64,000 bases of DNA, from the NCBI GenBank assembly GCA_035771165.1, contig JAWNZC010000291.1, positions 469,001 through 533,000 on the forward strand. Direction: 5' to 3'. The notes beneath the pieces were generated by a model. That model was not told where the DNA came from. It searched no databases and worked only from the letters and a program-made list of their open reading frames with translations. The stretch comes from Paragorgia papillata (lineage: Eukaryota; Cnidaria; Anthozoa; Scleralcyonacea; Coralliidae). Made by a program: the position numbers and the translations under genes. Shown here one piece after another: positions 31,390 to 42,588 of this stretch (its first letter is position 1; every line of letters begins with the position of its first letter).

Positions 31390-34184
31390 ATGCTATCAAA
31401 GTCGTCTCGTAAACGATCCTATCGATATCGCGTTCGGTGCGAGGAATGCGACAAGGAATTCGACAGTGATTATAAAGCAGTCCATTCTCGGATAGTTCAC
31501 AATGGTAGAAAAGTAAAATGTCAACCGGTGATGGAATCATCTGATTCATCGCAGTCGAAATTAAGCAGTTTCTTTACCAAAAGTGGTACAGCCACCAAGC
31601 AAACTAACCAGCTGAGTGAGCTGACATTAACAGAGGCTAGACCGACTGGCAGTAAAGATTTGGGGGCCACGTCGTCAAATGTGACAGACCCAGCAAAAGA
31701 TAAGTCTGAGAAGGAGCCCATGCATGAAGCCTTAGCTGAACCAATATCTGTGGAAATTGAAAAGTTGTATCCATCACTGCTCAGAGAAACTGATGAACGC
31801 AACGTGTCGATGGCCAGTGAAAACCATAGCTCCAATGACAGTGTGTCCTTAGCCAGAGAAGTTGAATCGGATCAGGAGGTACAGCGAGTTGTTGCAGGGC
31901 TTGCACCAGGGTCGAGTATTGCGCCACCTATGGCAATGGAAGATCTCCCTCCAGCAGCATATACTCCAGGCGAACAGTCAGAGAAGGCGTCAATTTTCAG
32001 TCAGGCCACTGGAGAAATATCTACTTGTCAGGCCCCGAAACAACCTATATTAGCTGAATATCCTACAACAAAATTCGTCAATGAATCATTTGCACGAAGA
32101 TTCCAACCTGAATGGTACAAGAAGTATCCCTGGATTAGTTATGAAGTCGATAAAAACGCGTGCGTGTGTTTTGCCTGTGCGGAATTTGAGAAGGATACTT
32201 CATTCGTGTATACAAATTGGAAGAAGCCGTCAAAGCTAACTAAACATGGCAAAAGCGAAAATCATGTCAGATCTATGACAAGATGGGCGCAGTTGAAGGC
32301 AATGCAGAAAAAGAAAACATCTGTTCTGCAGCAGCTGAATAGTGCTCATCAGGAACAGGTTGCAAGTAACAGGCAGTATTTACAAGTAATCATCGAATGT
32401 TTGATGTTTACTGCGCAGCAAAATCTTGCCACGAAAGGTCATGAAGAAAGTCGGAAGGATATATGGGAGGTATCTGATATAAACAGAGGAAACTTTCTCT
32501 AATTACTATGCCTAAGATGCAACGATTTACCTTGGCTGAAGTCTAAACTTCAAAGCCAGCTCCAGTCACACGCCAAGCGGACATCACCTGCTATCCAAAA
32601 TGAGCTACTAAATTTAGTGGCAAACTTTATGCTTGAGAGAATTGCTGCAGAAGTGAGAAGTAGCGAATATTACGGAATTATTGTGGATGAAACGTCGGAT
32701 ATCAGTCGAGCAGAACAGGTTTCCCTATGCCTGAGATACGTTTTCAATGGCGAAACCAAAGAGACGTTTGCTGGTTTCTACCCAACTGCCTCCACAGAGG
32801 GAGAAGTATTGTATAAGCTTTTAAAGACAGCCGTCAGTAAGCTTGAGTTGAGTTTGGAAAACATAGTTGCAGAATGCTTCGATGGCGCTGCAAACATGAG
32901 TGGTGCCCATAAAGGCCCTGCCACGCGCATGAAAGAGTGTTCACCGCTTGGGATATACGTTCATTGCTATGGTCATCGACTCAACTTGGCACTACAAGAT
33001 ACTATGACTGAAATTGAGCCACTTCGGAATGCTCTAGGCACTATCCAGAGTATTTACAACTTTCTAGAAGGGAGTACTAAGCGCCACGCCTTCTTCAAGG
33101 ATATCGAAGTGGACGATGAGGAGCACGTCAGACTGACAATCAAGTCGCTGAGTGTTACTAGATGGTCCTGTCGCTGGGTAGCAGTAAAAGCAGTGGCAGA
33201 ACAAGTGCCGAAGATAATTGAAGCTCTTCTCACACTATCAAGAGACCGCGATCCGAAGACCTACAATGACAGCAATTCGCTACTCCGCGCAATTTGTGAC
33301 TTTCAATTCGTTTTTGGCTTGGTGGTATTGAAGGTTATCTTATCCAACACTGATGGTCTAAGCAGATATCTACAAGGAAAGAAGATGGATGTGGTCACAG
33401 CGAAGAAGACAGCTGATGCCGTGATCAAGACACTAAGTGGATGTCGTAATCAAGAAAGCTTCGATTTGTGTGATCAAGCGCCGATATCACGGCACAACAA
33501 ATCAAGAAAGGAATTGAGGGCACGCAGTTTACTTTCAGGGATGCAAAGGTACCAAGGGCCAAACCTTCGCGCCGGCGTCAGGCACTTGTCAATGAAGCGC
33601 CCGAAGCGAATGATGCAATGCAAAACCGGACAGTAGAAGACCATTTCCGTATCACCTGCTACTATGCAAGCCTTGACAAAGTTGTCGCGGAAATGAGATC
33701 AAGATTTGAAGGCAATGATCAAAAGGTGTTGTGTGCACTAGCAGATGTTGTCTTCAGCAGTTCTCCAACCAACGCAAATATTAAATTTGTGTCGGAGTTC
33801 TATGACGTTGACAGTGAACTTCTCAGCAGCGAGAAGGCAATTTTCGAGAATCTTGATGCTGACTCATGCGCCGAGAGAAATAACGCTGCAATGATGGTGA
33901 AAACCATGTATCAAAATGGTGTTCACGATGTTCTGCCCGTTGCTTACAAAGTTTTTTCAATTCTGGCCGCAATCCCAGCAACATCCTGCTCTGCTGAGAG
34001 GTCGTTCAGTGCTCTTCGCCGCTTGAAAACCTATCTTCGAAGCACAATGGGCCAAGAACGGTTAAGTAGCATCGCCCTTATTAACATCGAGAGAGCTTAT
34101 GCAAACAAGACGCTAAAGAACGATATGCAAAGGATAATTGACAATTTCGGACAGCGACATAATCGTAGTTCTTATTTCTTCTAA
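31390..34184 (+). pseudogene. hAT transposase with zinc-finger N-terminus, inactivated
   Basis: Would cut and paste the surrounding element. First block 31,390-32,502 (370 codons): N-terminal cysteine/histidine cluster CEECDKEF..HSRIVH, then a TTF-type zinc finger (CVCFACAEF, KLTKHGKSENH). An in-frame TAA at 32,500-32,502 interrupts it; the same frame continues to about 33,470 with the RNase-H-like core (IIVDETSDIS, ECFDGAANMSG, HCYGHRLNLAL). A 1-base frameshift near 33,470-33,485 moves the rest into the frame of 33,618-34,184, which ends in the hAT dimerisation motif (SCSAERSFSALRRLKTYLR). Similar to ZMYM1-like and DUF4371 hAT transposases. Presumed non-functional. Confidence 0.9.
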
Positions 34185-34425
34185 AACATTTGATTCCCGA
34201 ATCGCGACTAATTCGTCATTTGTATGAACAAATACTTCTCGAAACTAGCGCCGTGAGACAAGCACATATTATTAACTATGAAATAACATGTAGCTATGTA
34301 CCTTTTTCCTTTCTTTGTAAATAATTGTAATCACTTTGAAATTAACTTACATTAGAAGTGGTCAAGTGGCTAAATAAAGATTACCCTTACGAACTTCGTA
34401 ATGAACTTCGACCTTTGTAATGGCT

Positions 34426-34565
34426 AAAGGCTTTCCACTCAGGAATATTTTCCGCAGGACCGGAACGTGTGAGCTCTCGGTCGGAACTAATGACTTTAAC
34501 ACAAAGGAAACTTTCCTGTCCGTTCCTATCCTACGGAAGATTTTCCTGAGTGGAAACTAGCCTTA
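34426..34565. mobile_element. MITE nested in the hAT 3-prime region
   Basis: Arms AAGGCTTTCCACTCAGGAAT and the complement of ATTTTCCTGAGTGGAAACTA. A solitary similar end occurs at about 15,038-15,070. It lies between the hAT transposase and the hAT right terminus. Confidence 0.8.
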
Positions 34566-34764
34566 ATTCTAATCCTAGTTCCTCTAGAATGTTCTTGCTT
34601 TTAAGGATAACGCAGTATGGATAACGATGGAAAATCTTGTTCTTCAGGGGGTTATGTTGTCGATAGCCTCACGATATGACGTCATATGATGTCATATGAC
34701 GTCACAATTCATTCGGGCAAATTCTGTTCAGCCCCCCCTACAAAATTTTGCTCCTACGCCTATG

Positions 34765-34975
34765 GTCTGGCCTTAGCCAGAGTAAAATTAATAAGTTGCC
34801 AAAAGGCAACTGTGGCCAGTATTAAAGGGTTAAAAGAAGATAGTTTTTAATCCGTTATAATATTGGCCAGGTTTTCGGGAGCTCTCAGTCCCCTTGACGA
34901 GTAAAATCGTCTGGCCGTTAGCCAGAGTAAAATGAATCTGGCGTTAGCCAGAATAAAATTAATAAGTTGCTAAAA
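34765..34975. repeat. Fold-back core repeats, right of the hAT insertion
   Basis: Resumes the interrupted fold-back (TTAGCCAGAGTAAAATTAAT) and is followed by a second unit at about 34,863-34,975 containing GACGAGTAAAATCGTCTGGC and TCTGGCGTTAGCCAGA. Confidence 0.82.
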
Positions 34976-35060
34976 GGCAAGCCAAACATCAAACCGCTCT
35001 CTTGAAAAAATTATTTGTCCTTGTATATTGGTGATAAATAATTACGGATTTACGGGACAT

Positions 35061-35668
35061 ATTGTTTATTTGTGGCGCTTGTAGTAATATGTAAGTTACT
35101 ACGCGGGCGACAAATAAACAATACGCCCACCAAATATCATGTTATACTGTCTATTTATATAATTTAGTCTTCTACGTATACGGAAAGAGAAAGGCAAAAC
35201 GTTCGCTCGGCTTTGCTCTAGACTCTAGCCTGTAGTTCAATAATGATATAATTACTATTCATAACGCAAATCTTGGTTCTATTTCCCTTTATGTATATAA
35301 TATACTTTCGTCCACACTCTTCGGTGACCGAAAACGGAGCGTTTCGAAAACGCTCTCCAGAGTGGAGAAATTCGAAGGCGCCGTTTTTCTGCACCAGTGT
35401 GGACGGCACGATTATATTATCTTGGTTTCAGTCACCTAGAGCTATTCATTCATACCACTGTAGATCTTTTTAGCGTTTTACTAAAAGGCGAAAACGATTC
35501 GGAAACGATAGTGTGGACAGAAAACTTTTGATACGTTTTCGATACGAGGTCTCCGTTTTCGTTTGAAAAAAGGATTAGTGTAGACATGGCCAAATAATCA
35601 AGTGTATATATATATACACTAATACTTATATTGTTATTTAAACACCTATAGGTTTCGTCTTTGGCTAT
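35061..35668 (+). promoter_or_regulatory. Gene B upstream block shared with genes C and D
   Basis: 35,061-35,238 (ATTGTTTATTTGTGGCGCTT through CGTTCGCTCGGCTTTGCTCT) and 35,616-35,668 (TACACTAATACTTATA, TGTTATTTAAACACC, just before the ATG) are nearly identical to 51,808-51,993 / 52,300-52,350 and 63,317-63,497 / 63,823-63,867. The first block is itself a hairpin (ATTGTTTATTTGT pairing with ACAAATAAACAAT). Between the two parts gene B carries an unrelated GTCCACACT-type repeat (about 35,300-35,595). Promoter role is inference from position and conservation. Confidence 0.4.
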
Positions 35669-35744
35669 ATGGCGTACTTTTCAACAAAGTGGGCGATTTT
35701 TCTTCTTGAAATATTTCTGATTTCCTACATATTCTGTAAACAAG
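35669..35744 (+). CDS. Gene B exon 1: signal peptide
   Basis: 76 nt, phase 0 to 1. [20 protein letters not shown] has a long hydrophobic core, then IFCKQ; donor CAAG/GTAAAT. Confidence 0.92.
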
Positions 35745-38700
35745 GTAAATGTAACCGCCCTGGCGGATTGACAGTTCAATCGGATCAAAAAACGCGAGCC
35801 AGTCAATCCGGGTACATGTTTACACGGAGAATCCTATCTGCTTGGTACACTGTTTTCTGTTTTGGAACACTATTTTCTGTGCTTCCCTCAGTCTGAATCT
35901 GTGGGTAGTTGGAGGTATCTCTAGGTCTCTGTGGGTAGCTGGAGGTATCCGAGGTATCTGTGGGTATTTGGAGGTATCTGAAGGTAGCTGGAGGTATCTC
36001 TAGCTCTTTGTGGATAGCTGGAGGTATCTCTAGGTCTCTGTAGGTAGCTGGAGGTCTCTGTAGGTAGCTGGAGGTATCTCTAGGTCTCTGTAGGTAGCTG
36101 GAGGTATCTCTATGTCTCTATAGGTAGCTGGAGGTATCTCTAGGTAGCTGGAGGTATCTCTAGGTCTCTATAGGTAGCTGGAGGTATCTCTAGGTCTCTG
36201 TGGGTGACTGGAGGTTTCTGGATGTAGCTGGAGGTATCTGCGGGTATCTGGAAGTAGCCGAAGGTGTCTGGAGGTATCTAGAATTAGCTGTAGGTACCTG
36301 GAGGTATTTGTGGGTATTTGTGGGTATTTGTAGGTACCTGTGGGTAGCTAGAGGTAACTGGAGGTATCTGTGGGTATGTGGGTATCTGTAGGTATCTGTA
36401 AGTCTCTGTGGGTACTTAGAGGTAGCTGGATGCATTTGTAGGTATCTTTAAGTATCTGTAGTTATCTTAGTTTGTTTATTACTGTTGTCGAACTATTTTC
36501 TTTTTTATCACAGATTCCAAACCAGTGTTTCTGAAATCAAAAGTATACTATACGTCCAAAGTTGGCCAAACTGTGCGATTGAAGTGTTTGCTAGCCAATA
36601 CAACGAAAGCAAATATAAAATGGACAAAAGACGGAGTGAATGTTGGAAAGACCGGTGCCGTCAAGGGTCATTACCAAGTCATAAAGAGGAAAATGGGCGA
36701 TTTTCTTAGAATAAAAAACACAGAAAAGAAAGATGCTGGGGAGTATGTCTGCGAAGCTGTGAACAAATACGGTTCGGCCAGTCGGAAACTAAATTTGACA
36801 ATCAAAGGTAGGCATTGCAATACACGTGAATGCACTGGGTTATGACGTCAACCTCAACGACGACGTCCGTTAAACAAAATAATAATTTTTGCAAAACAAA
36901 GAGAATGAATAATTTTTAGGAATCATTTAGAGGAATCTCAACGCCGCCCTCGTTCTTTGTACAACACCACTTTCTTTCTTTCTTTCATTCTTTCTTCCTT
37001 CCTTCCTTCCTTCCTTCCTTCCTTCCTTCCTTCCTTCCTTCCCTTCCTTCCCTTCCTTCCCTTCCCTTCCCTTCCCTCCTTCCTTCCCTCCTTCCTTCCG
37101 TCCTTCCGTCCTTCCCTCCTTCCCTCCTTCCCTCCTTCCTTCCTTCCCTTCCTTCCCTTCCTTCCCTTCCCTTCCCTTCCTTCCTTCCCTCCTTCCTTCC
37201 TTCCTTCCTTCCCTCCTTCCCTCCTTCCCTCCTTCCCTCCTTCCCTCCTTCCTTCCTTCCTTCCTTCCTTCCTTCCTTCCTTCCTTCCTTCCTTCCTTCC
37301 TTCCTTCCTTCCTTCCTTCCTTCCTTCCTTCCTTCCCTCCCTTTCCTCCCTCCCTCCCTCCCTCCCTCCCTCCTCCCTCCCTCCCTCCCTCCCTCCCTCC
37401 CTCCCTCCCTCCCTCCCTCCCTCCCTCCCTCCCTCCCTCCCTCCCTCCCTCCCTTCCTTCCTTCCTTCCTTCCTAGTCACTTCCTCCTTTTGTTATTTCC
37501 CTCGGTCTATTAAAACTATTAACACGGCAAGTGAGAATCTCTTGTAGTCAAAGGGTTAACTGAGCTTATCTGCTCATCTCTCTCCTTAACATTTTGAGTC
37601 CTAGAACGATGTGGATGTTCATTATATTTCTTATTTTAAACCTAGGCGAGAATAAAAAAAAACGTGTTTCTGGAAAGGGTATGTGATAGAGCTTTATATA
37701 AACTATACATTTGTTATATTTTTGGTGTACATGTACATTTTTAATAACAAACATCTCTATATTGCTTTTTTCTCTCTAAAAAGGAAAACCTTGGTTTATT
37801 AAACCACCTGTTACTCCAGTACAATTCGTAGCTTTGCCAGTTTCAAGGGATATAAAGTTCATGTGCGAAGCTGATGGCGAGCAACCTATTTCATACAGAT
37901 GGTTTAAAAATGGCAAGAGTGCTATACACCGACGACTTGATCTTAGGATGAATACAACACGATGGTACCTGCGAATCAAAACTGCAATGCCTTTTGACAG
38001 TGGCTTGTACACCTGTGTTGTATCAAATAGGCTTGGAAATATTTCACTGAGTATTAAATTTACTGTTTTGGGTAAGTGAGAGCATTTCTGTTTGTCCGTA
38101 TAGTATAGACCACTTTCATAATGGTGATTAATTTGAATATTCTTTTATGTGAATCTTAATAAGTTTTTTTTTGGGCTTTGTTTGTGTGTCTGCAATTGTC
38201 TGTAACGAAAAACATGGTGACTTGTACATTTAAGCACAATCATTTGTGCATAGTAAATATTTTTTCTTGTATACAATTATCGAAACATAGGTCCTTAAAA
38301 AGATCAACTTTGGTAGGAATGAAGTTCTTGCTTAGTTAATCCAGGTTAACATGATAAACAATGTTTATCAACTGATTTGAGGTCGCAAAGCATTGTCGTT
38401 AAATGTACTGCAAGTGAGTCAAAAATGAACATTCTATGTTACGCTATACGTATGTGAGGTATGCTATTTAGACAAGAAAAACTGTTCCCACTAATCACGT
38501 AAATGTTCAATTGATAAACAGCTACGCAGGCTAATTGCGAAATTTCATTGCAGAACGAACAAGGCCAGTTTTATCAATGGGCTATCCCAAGAACAAAACA
38601 GTCAAAAGTGGCAGTAACGTAACGTTTGAGTGTCGAGAATTGGTCAGCTCAGGACTGACAGATTACCGGTGGCTGAAATGGAATAAGCTTCCAAAAAATT

Positions 38701-39628
38701 ACCCAAGAATGCAGTTGAAAGATTCAATACCAGATTCTAATTCTTCTGATTATGAGCTCGTCAATCCTCAACAGTATAAGGCGTTTAGAACGAGAGATAT
38801 AAATGATCAACAATTATACGGTGGAAGAGTTATTTTACAAAATGTGTCAAAAGAAGATGCGGGGCTCTACACCTGCCTTGTTAGTAACCATATTGGCCGC
38901 GTTTCAAGGAGTGCTTTCTTGATCATTGACGATACAGGTAAAAATATAATTTGCAACAGCTAGGTTACGTTTTAAAATATAAATTTATCAGAATCTCAAT
39001 TTTTCTGGGCTATAACCTCAATTAACTACGGAATTAAACGAAAACGAACGAACGAACGAACGAACGAACGAACGAACGAACGAACGAACGAACGAACGAA
39101 CGAACGAACGAACGAACGAACGAACGAACGAACGAACGAACGAACGAACGAACGAACGAATGAATGAACGAACGAACCAACCAACCAACCAACCACGAAC
39201 GAACGAACCAACCCACGAACCAACCAACCAACCAACCAACCAACCAACCAACGAACCAACCAACCAACCAACCAACCAACCCACTGTTAACGAAATCTGA
39301 GTCTAAACACATTGATTACAAGCCACAAATTTTATTAATATATATTTCATATATTCTAGAACCTACAGTTAACAGCCATAAACCAACGGACATACCCACA
39401 AAGATCGAAGAACGCGGAGAAATGAAACAGAGCAGTTCTAAGTTTATCATTATTTTGATAGTATTGTGCGTCGTTACCGTTCTGATTTTTGCGAGTATTG
39501 CTGCATATCTTGTTTACCAGAGAATGAAAAGCAAGGGAACAGCAGTGTATGATTTTCGGAATGTAGCACAACACCCGAAAAACCGTTTACAAAACGAGTA
39601 CGTTGATTTGAACCAGTACAAAATATGA
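35669..39628 (+). CDS. Gene B: kinase-less FGFR-like receptor, 6 exons, 447 aa
   Basis: Predicted single-pass membrane protein that could bind FGFs without kinase signalling. Exons: 35669-35744, 36514-36807, 37646-37678, 37784-38071, 38554-38937, 39360-39628; all GT-AG, all internal exons phase 1-1, total exactly 448 codons with the stop. Residues: signal 1-25, Ig1 26-123, basic linker 124-134, Ig2 135-230, Ig3 231-358, TM about 387-411, tail 412-447. Ig order, Ig2 PxFIKP/WFKNGK and Ig3 [16 protein letters not shown] resemble FGFR D2 and D3, and exon phases equal those of gene A. The tail has tyrosines 422, 439 and 445 (YDF, EYVDL, QYKI) and then stops; no kinase exon follows before the next unit. 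Closest known type: FGFRL1-like receptor, though an independent kinase loss is possible. Confidence 0.9.
35905..36470. repeat. (GGTAGCTGGAGGTATCT)n-type minisatellite in gene B intron 1
   Basis: Irregular array of 10- to 12-bp units (GGTAGCTGGA, GGTATCTCTA, GGTCTCTGTA) over about 560 bp. The counterpart in gene C is 52,590-52,830, less than half as long. Confidence 0.93.
36514..36807 (+). CDS. Gene B exon 2: Ig domain 1
   Basis: 294 nt, phase 1-1. Cysteine in [22 protein letters not shown], and [20 protein letters not shown]. The nearly identical domain in gene C shows recent duplication. Confidence 0.95.
36968..37480. repeat. (CCTT/CCCT)n array in gene B intron 2
   Basis: About 510 bp, pyrimidine on the plus strand; the counterpart in gene C (53,327-53,595) is about 270 bp and is CTTT-rich. 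Confidence 0.97.
37646..37678 (+). CDS. Gene B exon 3: 33-nt basic linker microexon
   Basis: Acceptor TTTTAAACCTAG, donor AAAGG/GTATGT. Phase 1-1, giving [11 protein letters not shown]. Gene C has one fewer A in the run but one more G just after, so length and frame are kept. Same position as the 27-nt FGFR microexon. Confidence 0.7.
37784..38071 (+). CDS. Gene B exon 4: Ig domain 2
   Basis: 288 nt, phase 1-1. [47 protein letters not shown]: the FGFR D2 layout, but without the FPAA motif of gene A. Confidence 0.95.
38072..38553. other. Gene B intron 4, no repeat or RNA gene seen
   Basis: Unique intronic sequence. It provides the empty site (ACATTTAAGCAC at about 38,226) for the MITE found in gene C at 54,356-54,521. 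Confidence 0.7.
38554..38937 (+). CDS. Gene B exon 5: Ig domain 3
   Basis: 384 nt, phase 1-1. [16 protein letters not shown], then an enlarged middle loop with NSS and [10 protein letters not shown], and [20 protein letters not shown]. Both cysteines and the tryptophan are present. Longer than FGFR D3 by about 14 residues, mostly in the middle loop. Confidence 0.95.
39040..39285. repeat. (CGAA)n/(CCAA)n array in gene B intron 5
   Basis: About 245 bp. The same intron in gene C has only about 45 bp (55,313-55,358), a large recent length difference. Confidence 0.97.
39360..39628 (+). CDS. Gene B exon 6: transmembrane helix and short tail
   Basis: 269 nt. Stalk, then helix [20 protein letters not shown], then QRMKSKG and a tail of about 36 residues with [16 protein letters not shown] and TGA. 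The EYVDL sequence resembles EYLDL of the FGFR tail. Confidence 0.95.
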
Positions 39629-40726
39629 TGTTCAGAGAAGAGGATGACCCGTGTCCAATAGTTTAAAGGGGAAGAGCAACAAAAACTACAAGTACACATT
39701 TTTAATTTCTGATTAACAAACTTTCTTGCGATGGTAATCCAAGTAAACAAAACAACTCTTGTGCCAAACAACATCACTAATTTCGACAAAAGACAATCTT
39801 GCCGTTCGCCATCTTGTTGTAAGACCTTGCCTAATTAACTGACGTCACGAGCTGGGTAAACATGATGAAACTTATTCTTCTGGCAGCTGAATTTCTGTGG
39901 TATGTTTTTGAAGTGTTGTGGTTTAATCAAGAATGAAAATCATCTATGTATAAAAATGAGTTTCAGACTTATATATGTGAAAGTATGGCTAGCTAAAGTT
40001 TTCGCTTTACCCAGCTTGTGACGTCACATACATATCAAAAATGTATCCAAAATGGCAGATACTGATTCAGATTAGCAACTTTAAAAGTGCAATTAAGCTG
40101 TTTTATTGGAATACTTTGGGTCTAAATAACACACTAGATTGTATCTTCATGTCCTTGGTTTGCTTTGGAATTTTTTTTGCTTTTGTTCCCCCTCCCCTTT
40201 AACTCAACAATCTCTTTACTTTATATTAAACAAAACACTTTTTGTTGATAGCCGAATAGCCGAAGAGCTAAACTAGATTTTGATATAAACTATAAACATG
40301 TATTATGTAGTTCTATTGAATATAAAATATATAAATGGTGTTCAGAGAAGAGGACGACTCATGCTTAATAGTTTAATTTTTATTCAACTAAATAACTTTT
40401 GTGGTTCAGACGTTCAGTAACCGTGAGCATCCTTAATCCTCATAGATTTTTGTCAGGTTTAAGCTTGCCATTTCTAGTGATGATTAAAACGATTGATCGA
40501 AAGGTTTAAAAATCTTAATTCATTGCCCTTGCCATCGTCAATCATATCTAGTTTTCAAATACGAACCGCTCTCGTTTTCTCCGGAAATTGATCTCGACGC
40601 TCAGCAGTACTACGGAAATCACTGAAATTGTGGAATGTGGCGAAAAATTCGAACGCCTACAGAAGGTCAACGAACGTTGACATTTGCTGAAAGTTTTCAA
40701 GATAAGTTTGATAAACTAATGTGACG

Positions 40727-41220
<494 letters not shown>

Positions 41221-41765
41221 GTAAGAAGGAAAGAAGGAAAAAAGGAAGGAAGAAAGAAAGCATCAGAAAGAAGGGTACGCACCATTATATAAAACGAGAA
41301 TAAGATGCAAGTGTTGTTATCGACTGTCACTACTCCATACAGCACGCATTTCCGGTCCGGCTGCTTGTTGTTGCAGATCGGGGTTAGGTTACTATAAAGC
41401 ATGATTTAAATTACCTTGATTAGCAACTAGCAAGGCCAAGGTTGTTTTTCCTGTGTTGAAGACGCTGGAAGAGAAAGAAAGGTCCGTTCATCAATTGAGA
41501 CACTTCTTGGATACTCAGATATACTCTTACGAAGAAGTAAGTAGTCAAGTGTGTGGGTAATGTACTACTCCATGTATCACATTGATATCTTCAGCAGCTG
41601 AGGTTCTAGAGTTCCTCATTTGACACTGTCAATCGAAGATTCCTTGTTTCTTCTCCCGTGTCGTCGTAAATTGAAACAACCGTACTCTATTCAGTACCAG
41701 ATTTCCGGGAGCTCTCCCCTTGACAAGTTTTTAAATCGTCGTCTGGCGTTATAGCCAGAGTAAAA

Positions 41766-41819
41766 TGAAAAGAAAACAGAGCTGCTCGAATCATAATGAA
41801 GCAATGATGTAGATCATTT
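41766..41819 (+). pseudogene. LINE reverse-transcriptase 3-prime fragment, left piece
   Basis: AACAGAGCTGCTCGAATCAT onward corresponds to the NRSARII region near the end of the CR1/L2-like ORF seen at 44,773-46,062. Continues after the 9.66-kb insertion at 51,479. Confidence 0.7.
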
Positions 41820-42225
41820 GAGTCAGCTCGCAGTGCTCGGAAGAAGCTTTCTGATTGGCTAGATGCTTTACGTCATAATATTTTGATTGCACCTTCAAGC
41901 CTAATTTTATTTTTAATTTGAAATTGTTAAAGTTGCTTTTTGCTATGCTAATATACGTTTTTAAACTTGTGCAAATGACTAATATACATGTGCTTTAGCA
42001 ATCTTTGTAAAGCGTCAGGGGTGATTGCTCTCCCAAAATGATAAGAAGAAAATAATTTCGGGCACTTTCGATATGTACTAATGTGAACAGTAAAACAGCA
42101 AAATTCATAACTTAATTTACGACTGAAAAATACGACTTAAAAATCAGTATAGGCACTTAGTTTTTTGGACAAAAATCCATGGCTCACAAACTGAATTGGC
42201 CGGGCTGCTACGCCTATGATCGTTA

Positions 42226-42461
42226 GGGGCTGTTCACACGAGACCGGGTTATCTCGGGGGGGGGGGGTAGGGATAACTCGGGGGCTAGGGTTACCCTATC
42301 GCTCCGACCGAGTTGTCCCTATCCCCCGAGTTATCTCGGTCTCATGTGAACGGTTTACTTTTTTAACATGGAAATAAACTAACACTTAGTTATCTCGGGG
42401 AATAGGGATAACCCTACCCCCCCCCCCCCCCCAAGATAACTCGCCTCATGTGAACAGGCCC
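42226..42461. mobile_element. MITE with TTA target duplication and G/C runs
   Basis: TTA at 42,223-42,225 and 42,462-42,464; ends GGGGCTGTTCACACGAGA and the complement of TCATGTGAACAGGCCC. It contains a run of 13 G near the left end and a long run of C near the right end, plus repeated TATCTCGG blocks. Confidence 0.8.
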
Positions 42462-42588
42462 TTAGTATAGAACCCCTAAAATGAAGCCCTGTAAAGTGAG
42501 CAAACCAACTTTGCAAGTGTGCATGGTAAGCGTAATAAGTATAGAAACCGCACCAATGCAGAGTAAGCATATCATTAGCATACCAAGC

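Larger units (their letters stand above)
31014..34764 (+). mobile_element. hAT DNA transposon, 3,751 bp, with 8-bp target duplication
   Basis: Target duplication GTCTGGCC at 31,006-31,013 and 34,765-34,772. The element begins CATAGGCGTACGAGC and ends with the complement of CATAGGCGTAGGAGC. The left end carries a perfect 20-bp palindrome of seven G, CTGCAG, seven C (31,030-31,049). It encodes a hAT transposase broken by a stop and a frameshift, and it carries a nested MITE at 34,426-34,565. An 8-bp duplication and hAT C-terminal domain place it in the hAT superfamily. Confidence 0.93.
29565..40411 (+). repeat. Tandem unit 1 of the receptor array (spacer plus gene B)
   Basis: The spacer from GTTCAGTAACC (29,565) through the GAAG microsatellite to about 31,000 is homologous to 40,412-41,765 and to 56,535-62,940. 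The gene part is homologous to gene C. Net of the hAT insertion the unit is about 7.1 kb. The breakpoint at 29,565 marks the left edge of the array. Confidence 0.85.

Noticed and set aside
42208..42220. Second hAT right end (CTACGCCTATG) near 42.2 kb
   Set aside because: Only about 11 bp match the hAT terminus. Without a partner end or duplication this is too short to call.
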